A stretch of DNA of 64,000 nt from Beijerinckiaceae bacterium (GTDB lineage Bacteria > Pseudomonadota > Alphaproteobacteria > Rhizobiales > Beijerinckiaceae): NCBI GenBank assembly GCA_027533425.1, contig JAPZUD010000002.1:402597-466596 (forward strand), written 5' to 3'. The notes beneath the pieces were generated by a model, which ran no database searches, was not told the origin of the DNA, and saw nothing but the letters and a program-made list of their open reading frames with translations. Both the position numbers and the translations under genes were made by a program. How positions within the stretch are numbered: position 1 is the stretch's first letter; the number at the start of each line of letters is the position of its first letter. Shown here piece after piece: positions 1-9,076 of this stretch.

Positions 1-1791
1 GCGCTTGCCACCGAAGACCGCCGCTTCTACGAGCATTGGGGCATTGATCCGCAAGGGCTTTTCCGTGCGGTTGTCGCGAATGCCCGGGCCAATGGCGTGG
101 TGCAGGGCGGCTCGACCATCACCCAGCAACTGGCCAAGAACCTGTTCCTGAACAACGAGCGCTCGCTCGAGAGGAAAATCAAGGAAGCCTTCCTCGCGCT
201 CTGGCTGGAATCGCGCCTTTCGAAGCGCGAGATCCTGAAGCTCTATCTTGATCGCGCCTATCTCGGGAATGGCGTGTTCGGCGTGCAATCCGCCGCCGAG
301 CATTATTTCGGCAAGAATGTCCGCGACCTGACCCTCGCCGAAGCGGCGATGATTGCCGGCCTGTTCAAGGCGCCGTCGAAATTCTCGCCGAATGTGAACC
401 TGCCGGCGGCCCGCGCCCGGGCAGCGGATGTGCTCTCGAACATGGTCGAGGCCGGGTTCCTGACGCAGGGCCAGGTCTCCACTGCCCTGCGCAACCCCGC
501 GACGCCGGTCGAGCGGGCGAACCAGAACATCGCCGATTACGCGCTCGATTTCGGCTTCGAGGAGATCAAGCAGCTCGCTGCGGCCGGCAAGCTCGGCAAT
601 CACCGGACGCTGATCGTCCGGGCGACGATCGATCCCGGGCTGCAGAAGCATGTCGAGCGGGCCTCGGAATCGATCCTGCGCCAGCACGGGCCGAATTACC
701 GGGTGAAGCAGGCAGCGCTCGTCATGCTCGATCATACCGGCGGGCTGCGCGCCATGGTCGGCGGGCGCGATTACGGGCAGAGCCAGTTCAACCGCGCCGT
801 GCAGGCGATGCGGCAGCCGGGCTCGTCGTTCAAGCCCTTCGTCTATGCGGCGGCGCTGAATGACGGCGTGATCAAGCCGGAGAGCATCGTCGTCGACCGG
901 CCGACCTGCGTGAATATCGGCCGGCCCTGGTGCCCGCAGAATTACGGCCGTTCCTATGCCGGTTCGATGACGGCCATCGTGGCTCTCGCCAAGTCGATCA
1001 ATACGATCCCGATCCAGCTGAACGAGAAGCTCGGCAAGGGCAATCACAAGGCCGGGCGGGAACGCGTTCATGATGTGATGCGCAAGGTGGGCTTCGCCAA
1101 CGAGGTGCGCGACATTCCCGGCATGCCGCTGGGCGTCAGCGAGGTGACGGTGGTGGATATGGCCACCGGCTTCAATGCCTTCGCCAATGGCGGCAAGCTG
1201 GCGAAACCCTATGTCGCCCGCGAGATCCTCACCCCTGCCGGGGAAGTGATCTACCGCGCCGAGCAGGACCTCGCGAAACGGCCGCAGGTGCTGCCCTCCT
1301 ATGTGGCGCTCGACATGAACCGCATGCTCCGCCAGGTCGTCACGGCCGGCACGGGAAGGCGGGCGGCGCTGCCGGGCATTCCTACTGCCGGCAAGACCGG
1401 CACGACCGATGAATACCGCAATGCCTGGTTCGTCGGTTACTCGGGCAATTTCACCACGGCGGTCTGGTTCGGCAATGACGATTACACCGCGACCAACAAC
1501 ATGACCGGCGGCTCGCTGCCGGCCATGCTGTTCCAGCAGGCCATGGCCTTCGCGCATCTCGATATTGACGCGCTGAACATTCCCGGCCTCGGCGACGAGG
1601 ACAAGCCGGTGCGCGATCCGAAGCTGGCCGAGCTGGCCGGCGCTCTGGAGACCAGCTTGCCGCAGGCCGGCCGGCTGTACCGGCTCTCGCCGCGTGGCAA
1701 GGCGGTCCTGCGCGAGATCGAGGCTGACGGCGAGGACAAGCCGGCCGGGCCGGTTTCCGGGCTCGGCGCGGCACCGGCTCCACGTTCATAA
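1..1791 (+). CDS. Class A penicillin-binding protein (PBP1A family), 5' end missing
   Basis: Bifunctional peptidoglycan synthase acting at the outer face of the inner membrane; it polymerises lipid II glycan strands and cross-links the peptides. The reading frame is open from base 1, so the start codon, membrane anchor and first residues lie outside the window. Fragment numbering: the GT51 motif with EDRRFYEHWG lies at residues 3-16 (catalytic Glu5), then GGSTITQQLAKN at about 35-46. The transpeptidase domain has SxxK (S275-SFK), SIN at 332-334 and KTGT at 465. All catalytic motifs are intact, so the visible part looks functional. The C-terminal tail after the transpeptidase is short and Ala/Pro-rich. 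The DUF1214 gene follows 16 bp downstream on the same strand. A narrower paralogue name is not safe without the N-terminus. Confidence 0.95.
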   Translation, partial: ALATEDRRFYEHWGIDPQGLFRAVVANARANGVVQGGSTITQQLAKNLFLNNERSLERKIKEAFLALWLESRLSKREILKLYLDRAYLGNGVFGVQSAAEHYFGKNVRDLTLAEAAMIAGLFKAPSKFSPNVNLPAARARAADVLSNMVEAGFLTQGQVSTALRNPATPVERANQNIADYALDFGFEEIKQLAAAGKLGNHRTLIVRATIDPGLQKHVERASESILRQHGPNYRVKQAALVMLDHTGGLRAMVGGRDYGQSQFNRAVQAMRQPGSSFKPFVYAAALNDGVIKPESIVVDRPTCVNIGRPWCPQNYGRSYAGSMTAIVALAKSINTIPIQLNEKLGKGNHKAGRERVHDVMRKVGFANEVRDIPGMPLGVSEVTVVDMATGFNAFANGGKLAKPYVAREILTPAGEVIYRAEQDLAKRPQVLPSYVALDMNRMLRQVVTAGTGRRAALPGIPTAGKTGTTDEYRNAWFVGYSGNFTTAVWFGNDDYTATNNMTGGSLPAMLFQQAMAFAHLDIDALNIPGLGDEDKPVRDPKLAELAGALETSLPQAGRLYRLSPRGKAVLREIEADGEDKPAGPVSGLGAAPAPRS

Positions 1792-1807
1792 GGGCCGGCC
1801 CCGGATC

Positions 1808-2386
1808 ATGCGCCTGCTTCTTCTCCTGATCGTGGCCCTGGCGGGGCTGGCCAGCGGCGGAGCCCTGACCTTCCTCGCCGTGGCCGGGCCGACCGCCTTT
1901 CCGCATGCGCTGACCGGCGGCTGGCTGTTCCTGCCCCGGCAGGGGGCGCCGGAGATCGACCCCTATACGCGGGCGCGGATGTTCTACGAGGGCGAATTGC
2001 CGCTTGCCGCAGGCGAGGGCTTCGCCTTGCGGGCCCGGGCGGACAGCGACGGCAACACCCTGTCCTCCCGCTGTGAATACCGGCTCTGGGCGCCCTTCCC
2101 GGCTGCCCGCTACTGGACTGTGACCCTCGTCGACGCGAACGGCCGGCTCGTTCCCAACCTCGCCGAGCGGCATGGATTCACGTCGGCCGAGATCATCCGG
2201 CCGGCGGAAGGGCCGTTCACGATCGAGATCGGGCCCGAGCCCCTGGCAGGCAACTGGCTGCCGACCGGACGCGAGGCGCAGGAGATCCAGGTCATCCTCC
2301 GGCTCTACGAGACTCCGCTTGCGGCCACGGCAACACAGCTTGACCCGCGCACCATCCCGCGGCTCAGCCGGATCCGGTGCCTGTGA
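1808..2386 (+). CDS. DUF1214 domain membrane-anchored protein
   Basis: A 192-residue protein with an N-terminal hydrophobic segment (about residues 2-27, Leu/Ala-rich) followed by a soluble part resembling the DUF1214 family: the CEYRLWAPFPAARYWTVTL and YTRARMFYEGELPL regions are typical of short rhizobial members. Function is unknown; the domain is often paired with DUF1254. The ATG at 1808 was chosen because it starts the signal/anchor sequence; the open frame extends upstream only into the PBP gene. Its stop overlaps the start of the next gene (TGATG), indicating translational coupling. I infer a small inner-membrane or periplasmic complex with the DUF1254 partner. Confidence 0.8.
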   Translation: MRLLLLLIVALAGLASGGALTFLAVAGPTAFPHALTGGWLFLPRQGAPEIDPYTRARMFYEGELPLAAGEGFALRARADSDGNTLSSRCEYRLWAPFPAARYWTVTLVDANGRLVPNLAERHGFTSAEIIRPAEGPFTIEIGPEPLAGNWLPTGREAQEIQVILRLYETPLAATATQLDPRTIPRLSRIRCL

Positions 2387-2934
2387 TGCCGGTCTCGCTG
2401 CTGGCCCTGGTCTTTGTGCTGATGGCGACGCTGGCGCATATCATCAGCCTGTTCATCCTGCCTTTCGGCACGAAGGACGACGTGTTCTCGCGGCTCGAGC
2501 GCGGCGCCGCCACGAACATGATCGCGCTGATCGACGCGGAGGATCTGAAGGGCCTGCCCTATGTCGATCCGGCGGTGGCCATGGCGGTCTGCCATTACGA
2601 TCTCTCCGCGGGCCCGGTGCGCCTGCGCGTGCCGCTCTCCGAGACGTTCCTTTCGATCAGCCTCGCCGAGCGGCATCGCGGCATCTATGCCTCCGTCTCC
2701 GACCGGGCGGCCACCGGCGGCAGCCTGGACCTCGTGGTGGCAACACAGGCACAGCTCGACCGGATCACCCGCCTCGATGACGAGGAGCAGGCGATCGAGG
2801 AGATCCGCATGCCGGCCCGCCAGATTACCGGCCTCGCCATCATGAAGGTTTTCGTGGACCGGCCCAGCAGCCGCGCCCGGGCGCAGGACGTGCTGCGCGC
2901 CGCCCGCTGCGAAAGCGAGCGGCTGCCGGATTAG
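2386..2934 (+). CDS. DUF1254 domain membrane-anchored protein
   Basis: A 182-residue protein with one N-terminal membrane segment (about residues 3-25) and a DUF1254-like soluble region (GTKDDVFSRLERGAATNM, YVDPAVAMAVCHYDL). I start it at the ATG overlapping the upstream stop by one base (TGATG); a GTG three codons earlier is possible but has less support. The DUF1214/DUF1254 order and spacing match a pair seen in many Rhizobiales. No catalytic residues can be named and the function is unknown. The next gene is on the opposite strand, ending 3 bp away, so the genes are convergent. Confidence 0.8.
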   Translation: MPVSLLALVFVLMATLAHIISLFILPFGTKDDVFSRLERGAATNMIALIDAEDLKGLPYVDPAVAMAVCHYDLSAGPVRLRVPLSETFLSISLAERHRGIYASVSDRAATGGSLDLVVATQAQLDRITRLDDEEQAIEEIRMPARQITGLAIMKVFVDRPSSRARAQDVLRAARCESERLPD

Positions 2935-2937
2935 CCC

Positions 2938-3804
2938 TCAGCCCTTGCGGACGAGCGGGCGCGGGGTCATGACCGGCGGCATCTCGACCTCGCGCAGGCA
3001 ATGGCCGGGGATCTGCATCGCGCCCTTGGTGAAGCGGCCGATATCGGCCTCGAAGGCCATCAACGTGCGCTCGGAGGGGATGGCCTCGCGTTCGGGCCCC
3101 TCGACAAGCAGATGCTCGAGCGAATAGCGGTATTGCGCCGCGCGGTCATAGAAGGACCAGTTCACCCGGGCGATGATCAGCGCGTTCTCGCAGATCCGCT
3201 CCAGCGCCTCGTTGCGCTGCTCCTCCGTCAGGTGGCCGACCTGGCCGAGGCTGCGTGCGCGGACGTGATCGGCCTGGATGACCTGCGAGGCGACGAGCCG
3301 GAAATGCGGCACCAGCGCGTGATCGGCCGAGATCGTATCCTTCACGCGGTTGTAGCGCGAGACCAGCGAGGAAAAGGCATGGCCGGGATTGGCGACCCGG
3401 CGCAGGATCGGCGAATCATTCCGTGCGCCGAAATGCGGCCCGCCCATGATGGTCCTGTGGAACAGCGTGACGTCATGCTCGCGCGGGGGGATGATGCGAT
3501 GGAAGGCGAGGTTTCGTTCCTGCCAGGTGCCACGCGGGGCATCGGTTTCCGGCATCAGGAAGTTCCAGGCGCGGTTGCGCAGTTCCTTCTCGTCCTCGGT
3601 GTAGGCGTAGAAGGACGAGGGCTCGCCCCGCATCCGCGCCGAGACCGTGCCGGTGAAAGGCAGCAGCACGTCATTGGTGAAACCCTGCTGCGGCCGCCCG
3701 AAATCGCCGGTGGTCGGCGTGCAGGCAAGAAGTGGCAGCGTGAGGACCGCAGCGAGGCCGGGCGCACGGAAAAGGCGGAAGAACGGGGCGGAAACGGACT
3801 GCAT
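2938..3804 (-). CDS. Hypothetical lipoprotein
   Basis: A 288-residue protein whose first 27 residues form a type II signal peptide ending in a lipobox (LPLLAC), so it is probably lipidated and attached to a membrane on the periplasmic side. The ATG at 3804 has a strong GAGGAGG Shine-Dalgarno sequence; the open frame continues upstream but without a plausible start signal. The mature part is soluble and alpha-helical in character, rich in Arg, Glu and His, with no motif I recognise. It stands alone on the minus strand, convergent with the DUF1254 gene. Confidence 0.7.
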   Translation of the reverse strand: MQSVSAPFFRLFRAPGLAAVLTLPLLACTPTTGDFGRPQQGFTNDVLLPFTGTVSARMRGEPSSFYAYTEDEKELRNRAWNFLMPETDAPRGTWQERNLAFHRIIPPREHDVTLFHRTIMGGPHFGARNDSPILRRVANPGHAFSSLVSRYNRVKDTISADHALVPHFRLVASQVIQADHVRARSLGQVGHLTEEQRNEALERICENALIIARVNWSFYDRAAQYRYSLEHLLVEGPEREAIPSERTLMAFEADIGRFTKGAMQIPGHCLREVEMPPVMTPRPLVRKG

Positions 3805-3941
3805 CGGGCCTCCTCGCCAGCAGGCCGCGCCGGGCCGGGCGTGCGGCAGCACGCGCGAGGGCGGGCCCACCGCGCGCATGCGGTTGGGCTTTCCCTGTCG
3901 CGCCGGCAAGCGGGCTCAGGGCGGGAACGGGGTACGCAGGG

Positions 3942-4139
3942 TTACGCGCGCTTGCGCCGGCCGGAGCGGGGGCTCTGGCTCTTGGGGGCGCGAGCGGGGG
4001 GGTCGTCGTGACGTTCGTAGCGGACGCCGGTGAACAGCAGGATGGTCGCGCCGGAGCCGCCGTTGCCCAGCGGTTCACCCGCCGGCAGCGTGCCCGGTTT
4101 GGCCCCTTGACGAGGCCGGAAGCGGATCAGTTCGCCCAT
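3942..4139 (-). CDS. Small conserved hypothetical protein
   Basis: A 65-residue protein starting MGELIRFRPRQG, an opening similar to a class of small rhizobial proteins, and ending in a basic tail (PRSGRRKRA). The start at 4139 is preceded by GAAGGAG at normal spacing; a longer frame exists upstream but lacks a ribosome site. A central stretch (GATILLFTGVRYE) may form a short beta strand pair. No function can be assigned. It lies between the lipoprotein gene and the DUF1491 gene on the same strand but more than 130 bp from each. Confidence 0.6.
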   Translation of the reverse strand: MGELIRFRPRQGAKPGTLPAGEPLGNGGSGATILLFTGVRYERHDDPPARAPKSQSPRSGRRKRA

Positions 4140-4270
4140 GGCCAAAACTCCTTCGGAAGGGATGCCGCACGCCGGCACGCGGCGTCGAATCAACCCTTCC
4201 TTGAGGAAATTGCGGGCAATGTCTTAAGAGGTGCTTAAGGAGCGTGCCGAAACGGGCCGCTCGCACGGGG

Positions 4271-4624
4271 TCAGCCTCCGGGCTCGATCACCGGATCGAG
4301 GAAATGGCGGCCCTGCCGGTCCTCGATCTCGACGATCCAGCAATCCGGATCGAAGCGGATTTCCTTGTCCAGCCGCGCCTCGATGGCCGGCCGCTCGAGC
4401 ACCGGCGCGGCATGGAGCCGGGTGAAGACCCTGTCCTCGGGCTTGCCTTCGTAGCTCGACATCGGCGCCGGGCCATAGAGTGCCGCCGTGCCGTCGAGAT
4501 GGTCGACCACCACGAAAACCGTGCCGGCCTCGGTTCCGCCCCGGCGGCGCAGGGCCCCGAAGGCGCCTTCGATCGCGGCGCGACGGAGATAGGCGGAGAC
4601 GAAGAAGTCACTCGTCAGCCGCAT
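4271..4624 (-). CDS. DUF1491 family protein
   Basis: A 117-residue cytoplasmic protein matching the DUF1491 family of alphaproteobacteria: start MRLTSDFFVSAYLRR, then a segment typical of the family around GTVFVVVDHLDGTAALYGP. The function of the family is unknown. It begins 1 bp after the stop codon of the peptidoglycan-binding protein gene on the same strand, so the two are probably cotranscribed and translationally coupled. The start at 4624 is fixed by that junction and by similarity at the N-terminus. Confidence 0.85.
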   Translation of the reverse strand: MRLTSDFFVSAYLRRAAIEGAFGALRRRGGTEAGTVFVVVDHLDGTAALYGPAPMSSYEGKPEDRVFTRLHAAPVLERPAIEARLDKEIRFDPDCWIVEIEDRQGRHFLDPVIEPGG

Positions 4625-4625
4625 G

Positions 4626-5459
4626 TCAGGGATTGGCGATGGCAATGCCGGTGGTCGAGGCCAGCAGCTTGAGGACAGGGCCCTTCGGCTCGCCCCGGGG
4701 CGGCAGCTTGCGGTCAGCCTCGAATTTTGACAGCGCGTTGCGTGTCGAGGGGCCCATCTGGCCATCCTCTGTCAAGGGGCCGTAGCCGGCCTTGTTGAGC
4801 GCGCGCTGGACATCGAGCACGGTGCGGCTCGGCTTGTCCTCGGCGGCGGGGCGCTCGGTCCCGTTGCGCTTGAGCAGGTCGGCCAGCTCGTCGCGCATGG
4901 CCGCGCGCGAGGCGGTCTGCAGGTCTTTCAGCAGCGCCTCGCTCGGGCGGCCATCGACCGGAACACGCTGGGAAAACTGGTAGTCGCGGATTGCCTGCGT
5001 GGTCGCCGTACCCGGGCGGCCATGGACCTCGCCCTTGTAGAAGCCGCGACGGGCGAGTTCACGCTGGATATCCGCGAGAAGCGGATCGGAAGGTGCGGCA
5101 GCGGCGGGCGTTTCGGCCGGTTTCGCGGCCACGGGCGCCGGAGGCGCTGCCGGGGCCTGTACCGGGCGCGTCGTCGGGGGGGCGGGCTGGGCAAGGGCTG
5201 CCTGCCGGGCCGCCGGTTCCGGCCGGAGGGGCGGCGCGGGGAAGGATTCAGCCTCGCGGATGGCATTGCGGAACAGGGGCGTCGGGTGTTTCTCGTTCTG
5301 CATCATCACCGCGTTCACGATGATCGTGCCGCCGAACAGGCAGGCCAGGGCTGCGATCGCGCGGCCGCCCGTGACAAGGCGGCGGCGCGTACGGCGCGGC
5401 CGATCCTCGTCCTCCGGCAGCCGGCGTTCCTGGGCCCGGTTCCGTTGCTTCATGGTCAC
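4626..5459 (-). CDS. Membrane-anchored peptidoglycan-binding protein
   Basis: A 277-residue protein with a basic cytoplasmic N-terminus (residues 1-32), one transmembrane segment (about 33-53), a long Pro/Ala-rich periplasmic linker, and two PG_binding_1-type modules: one around LLADIQRELARRGFYKGEVH and one around VLDVQRALNKAGYGPLTEDG. These modules normally bind the glycan/peptide of the cell wall, so the protein probably tethers the inner membrane to peptidoglycan. It is the first gene of a pair with DUF1491. The start could also be the Met two codons downstream. Confidence 0.85.
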   Translation of the reverse strand: MTMKQRNRAQERRLPEDEDRPRRTRRRLVTGGRAIAALACLFGGTIIVNAVMMQNEKHPTPLFRNAIREAESFPAPPLRPEPAARQAALAQPAPPTTRPVQAPAAPPAPVAAKPAETPAAAAPSDPLLADIQRELARRGFYKGEVHGRPGTATTQAIRDYQFSQRVPVDGRPSEALLKDLQTASRAAMRDELADLLKRNGTERPAAEDKPSRTVLDVQRALNKAGYGPLTEDGQMGPSTRNALSKFEADRKLPPRGEPKGPVLKLLASTTGIAIANP

Positions 5460-5495
5460 TACCCCCTGTCGATCCCGTTCGTCTCGCGATCCCGT

Positions 5496-7136
5496 TCATC
5501 CCGCGATGCGGACCGGCTCTTCCCCAATGGTCTCGTGGCCGGTGGTCACCGGCAGTCGCCCGGCATAGGCGCCGGCGAAGCGCAAGGTCAGGTCCCGCCC
5601 GCCCGAAGCCGAGAACCCGATGCCGCTTTCGCCGGACAGGGCCTCGCACAAGGCCGCCTCGAACGGATCCGCCATCGGGGCTTCATCCGCCGGCGGGGCA
5701 TGGCAGGTGACCAGCAGGTCGGTGCCGTCCCGCAGCCATTCGAGCCGCGCGCCCTCGCGGGCCATGGCGCGGCGCAGCATGATCTCCACTGCGAAGCGGG
5801 CGGCCGGCAGCGGCAGCCGCGCGGCCGGCAGGCCCGCCGGGGCCGTGACGGCGAGCAGGCCCTTGTCCTGCGCATCGCGCAGATTGAGCGCGCGGATCGC
5901 GTCGGAGAGCAGGCGATGCGGCAGGATGTCGGCCGGCTCGTCCGGCCCGTCCTGAAGGGCGCGCAGCCAGCGGCCCATCAGATGCGTATTGCGATGGGCC
6001 TCGCCGATGGCCTTGTGGGCCTCGGCGGCGAAATCCCTGGCGGTGGCGGGATCGCGCGGGGCGAGGCGCGGATCGGCGAGCATCTCGAGGAAGCCGAGGC
6101 CGGCATTGAACGGAGCCACGCTGTCATGCAAAGCGCGCGAGAGCAGGGCCGGATCGCCCTTGCGGGCGGGAGACGGTTCGGCCGCGACGCTCTCCGCCGG
6201 CTCGTACAGGAAGACCGCCAGGCCGGCCTCGCCGGGCAAAGGCGCCACCGTGCAGGTGTAGCGATCATAGCGCGGCGGCAGCGGGAAGCCGGCGCCAGCG
6301 GGGTCACGGCGGAGGCGCAGCACGAGGCCTTCGGTTGTCCGGTCTTCGTGGATCGCCCGGGACAGGGCCTGGAGCAGTGGCACGCGATCGGCGATCAGCG
6401 TCGCCGCGACAACCGAGCGTTCGGGGAAATGCGTTTCGAGCAGATGCCGGCGGAACGGGGCCTCGCCCTCGGCATCGAGCGCACCGACCTGATCCACCAC
6501 GAGGATCTGCCGGGCACCACCACGAAGAAGCAGGCCGTTGAGGGCCTCAAGGCGGCCAAGCCGGCGGCGCGGGTCCGGCTCGGCGGCGGCGGTTTCGGCC
6601 ACCGGCTGCCGGAGCGCCCCCAGGACGAGGGGTACGGTCATCGCGATGGCCGGAGCCACGGCGGCGAGATCAAGCGGGCCCTGCAGGAAGCAGGCGATGG
6701 TCGCAAGCACGGCGATGCCGGCAATGGCGCGCGCCGGACCCGGGCGATTCCGGAGAACGAGCCAGTCGGCCAGCCCGAGGGCCGCGGCCAGCAGCGAGAG
6801 CAGCGCGAGGACCGGCAGTTCGGCACCGGCAAAGGCTGCGAAGGGCAGGACAAGCAGCCCGCTGAACAGGCCCGCCAGCCGGGCCACCGGGCCCTCGCGT
6901 GTCAGAAGCACAAAGCCGCAGACCGAGGCGGCAAGGACGCCGCTGAGCCCGATCCATTCCGGCAGGACGGCGCCGAGACCACGGAAGGGCAAGGTGGCGA
7001 GCGAGAGACCCATGGCCAGCGATCCGGCGAGGACCCCAAGAAGGCGCCGCCCGGCCAGAGACGCAGCCATGCCCGACCCGCCATGGCTGGCGAGGGCGGA
7101 GGCGCCCATCAAGGTCTGGGTCCAGTCGATCGTCAT
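5496..7136 (-). CDS. Histidine-kinase-like membrane protein, probably degenerate
   Basis: A 546-residue protein with about six hydrophobic segments in residues 28-175, then a soluble region. Residues 330-395 resemble a dimerisation/phosphoacceptor helix pair with an H-box-like SRALHDSVAPF (His337). The C-terminal part, where an ATP-binding HATPase domain is expected, is short and lacks clear N, G1 (DxGxG) and G2 boxes. I infer a sensor pseudokinase or a kinase-derived scaffold, but an unusual active kinase cannot be excluded. No response regulator gene is adjacent. It is divergent from the DUF5330-like gene. Confidence 0.6.
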   Translation of the reverse strand: MTIDWTQTLMGASALASHGGSGMAASLAGRRLLGVLAGSLAMGLSLATLPFRGLGAVLPEWIGLSGVLAASVCGFVLLTREGPVARLAGLFSGLLVLPFAAFAGAELPVLALLSLLAAALGLADWLVLRNRPGPARAIAGIAVLATIACFLQGPLDLAAVAPAIAMTVPLVLGALRQPVAETAAAEPDPRRRLGRLEALNGLLLRGGARQILVVDQVGALDAEGEAPFRRHLLETHFPERSVVAATLIADRVPLLQALSRAIHEDRTTEGLVLRLRRDPAGAGFPLPPRYDRYTCTVAPLPGEAGLAVFLYEPAESVAAEPSPARKGDPALLSRALHDSVAPFNAGLGFLEMLADPRLAPRDPATARDFAAEAHKAIGEAHRNTHLMGRWLRALQDGPDEPADILPHRLLSDAIRALNLRDAQDKGLLAVTAPAGLPAARLPLPAARFAVEIMLRRAMAREGARLEWLRDGTDLLVTCHAPPADEAPMADPFEAALCEALSGESGIGFSASGGRDLTLRFAGAYAGRLPVTTGHETIGEEPVRIAG

Positions 7137-7430
7137 CGGCCCGTCACGTCCCGTTCTGTTTGGTCCTTTTCCCCGGATCCGACCATGCGTCGTCCGGTCT
7201 TAAACGGGTGCTAAGATGCAGCGTGACGCAGCCCCGGTTTCGGCCTCCGAGATGCCCGGGCTCCGGCCTTTCCGTGACTATGGTGAACAACCTCTCTCCA
7301 GATCCGCGCTGTCGGCCGCAAACGCGTTGCGGCTCCGCGCAGAACACCGGATCGATAAAATTCGACGAAAATGACCAACAGAATCGTGAGGTCCCTGCTT
7401 TATGCCGGAAGCGGGAATGGGAGATGCACC

Positions 7431-7775
7431 ATGTTCTGGCGTGCCACCTTGGCGATCGCGGCGCTCTACTACGTGACAGTTCCGGCCGAGGACCGGCGGC
7501 AGGCTGAAGCGGAGTTGCGCGCGGCGGCCGGGCAGCTGCCCGGCCACGCCCTCACCCTGTGCCAGGAAAAGCCGCTGCTCTGCACCGAGATGGCCAGGCA
7601 GGCCGGCACGGTGCTCGCGCCGGCTGCACGTGTCTCCGCGCCTCCCCTGCCTGCTGCGCTTCCCCCGGCCAGCCCCGAACCGCAGGGGAAAGCCGCGCCC
7701 GAGCGCCGGGTCGTCGAGGGCGTTCCCCTGCCGCCGCGCCGGCCAGGGCCGCTCCCTGCGCGAAAAGGGGCTTGA
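7431..7775 (+). CDS. DUF5330-like small exported or membrane protein
   Basis: A 114-residue protein: a short hydrophobic N-terminus (MFWRATLAIAALYYVTVP), a helical segment with two Cys (LCQEKPLLC), and a Pro/Ala-rich C-terminus. The layout resembles the small rhizobial DUF5330 family, in which a membrane helix is followed by a segment with a paired-Cys signature. The start at 7431 has GGGAG upstream and begins the hydrophobic segment; the frame remains open further upstream without a start signal. It lies 31 bp upstream of sufE and may be cotranscribed. Function unknown. Confidence 0.55.
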   Translation: MFWRATLAIAALYYVTVPAEDRRQAEAELRAAAGQLPGHALTLCQEKPLLCTEMARQAGTVLAPAARVSAPPLPAALPPASPEPQGKAAPERRVVEGVPLPPRRPGPLPARKGA

Positions 7776-7806
7776 CCTTCCCGCCGCCACGCGACACGTG
7801 ACCGGC

Positions 7807-8226
7807 ATGGATATCCCGCCCGCGCTCCAGACCATCCGCGACGATCTCGCCTTTCTCGACGATTGGGATGATCGCTACCGCTATCTGATCGATCTGGGGA
7901 AAACCCTGCCGGCCCTGCCGGCGGAAGCCTATTCCGACACGTTCAAGGTGCCGGGCTGTGCGAGCCAGGTCTGGCTGATGATGGACCGTGACGCCGCGAC
8001 GGGGCGCCTTGCGATCCGGGGCGACAGCGATGCGCTGATCGTGAAGGGGCTCGTCGCCCTTGTCATCGCGATGTTCTCGAACCGGCTGCCGGACGATATC
8101 GCGGCGATGGATGCGCAGGCCTTTTTCGCGGAAATCGGGCTGCGCGAGCATCTGACCTCGCAGCGCGCCAACGGCCTCGCCTCGATGGTGGCGCGGATCA
8201 AGGCCGAGGCCAGCCGCGCCACCTGA
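7807..8226 (+). CDS. sufE: Cysteine desulfuration protein SufE
   Basis: A 139-residue sulfur-transfer protein that accepts persulfide sulfur from the cysteine desulfurase SufS for Fe-S cluster assembly in the cytosol. Family hallmarks are the N-terminal IRDDLAFLDDWDDRYRYLIDLG and the loop with the active Cys in KVPGCASQVWL; length matches the family. The start at 7807 gives MDIPPALQTI, where SufE proteins usually begin; the frame is open upstream into the preceding gene. No other suf gene is in the window. Confidence 0.95.
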   Translation: MDIPPALQTIRDDLAFLDDWDDRYRYLIDLGKTLPALPAEAYSDTFKVPGCASQVWLMMDRDAATGRLAIRGDSDALIVKGLVALVIAMFSNRLPDDIAAMDAQAFFAEIGLREHLTSQRANGLASMVARIKAEASRAT

Positions 8227-8236
8227 TCGCCGAGGC

Positions 8237-9076
8237 TCAGTTTCCGAGCGTCACCGCCTGGATGCGGCCGGCCCGGAGGCCGGTGGCCAGGTTGTCCAGC
8301 CCGTAATGCCGGGCCAGTTCGCGGAGCGCGAAGGCCAGCGCGATCTTGCCGGAGCGGACCGGCAAGGCCTGTTCCCGCTCCAGCGTTTCGACCCCTTTGC
8401 CGAAGCCGCAGATCTCGACGAGGATCCCGGAGAAATCCGGCCCGACCGCCCGCAGGGCACGGTCAACGCGCTGACGCGCCGCCACAACCCGGTCGGCCTC
8501 GGCCAGCCCCTCCCCGCCCGAGCCATCGACGGCGGGGCGCGTCCAGTCCATCGTGACGGCAGGGATGCTGCCGGCGAGGCGCAGGTCCGACCGAAGGCGA
8601 AGGCCGGCCTCGATTTCCGCAGGGCCGACGAGATGGGCGACCTGGCGCTGCCGCCGGAGCATCTGCAGGGGATCCTCGCGCAGGTTGACGGCGACGATCT
8701 GCCCGGCAAGGGAGGGTTCGGGCCGGAAGACAATCTCCCGGTGCTGGGCCGCCACCTCGCCGGCCATCTCGCGCTTCAGCCGCGCGCGCCCCTCGGGGGT
8801 GATGACATGCCCCCCGCCGGGGAGAGCGCGGATAGCCCCCGCACCCAGGAGGGGCGCGAGCAGGCTCGCCGGAAAGCGGCTGGCCAGCGAGACGCGACGG
8901 CGCTCGTCGCGGAAGACAAGCCGGCCGCGCTGGGCCTCGACGCGCATGCCGGGCTCGGCCAGTCGTTCGAGGAGCCGGGCCGTCTCGCGCGGGTCCGGCT
9001 CCGGCGCGGGCCGGGTCCGGGGCGCGGCTTTCCGGCCGGGCCTGTTGCAGGCGGGCAATTCACCGAGCCGGGTCAT
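8237..9076 (-). CDS. DUF6456 domain protein
   Basis: A 279-residue protein. The C-terminal region (about 140-270) fits DUF6456, found in Rhizobiales next to a DnaA-C-terminal-like gene; the N-terminal part has a helix-turn-helix-like segment (RRVSLASRFPASLLAPLLGAGAIRAL) before a basic helix. I infer DNA binding but see no proof. The ATG at 9076 overlaps the stop of the upstream gene by four bases (ATGA), so the pair is translationally coupled. The frame continues upstream as an out-of-frame shadow of that gene. Confidence 0.75.
   Translation of the reverse strand: MTRLGELPACNRPGRKAAPRTRPAPEPDPRETARLLERLAEPGMRVEAQRGRLVFRDERRRVSLASRFPASLLAPLLGAGAIRALPGGGHVITPEGRARLKREMAGEVAAQHREIVFRPEPSLAGQIVAVNLREDPLQMLRRQRQVAHLVGPAEIEAGLRLRSDLRLAGSIPAVTMDWTRPAVDGSGGEGLAEADRVVAARQRVDRALRAVGPDFSGILVEICGFGKGVETLEREQALPVRSGKIALAFALRELARHYGLDNLATGLRAGRIQAVTLGN

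Noticed and set aside
5022..7214. A 730-codon open frame on the plus strand opposite the kinase-like gene
   Set aside because: Low-complexity composition, no start signal, and the minus-strand gene has membrane segments and codon use like its neighbours.
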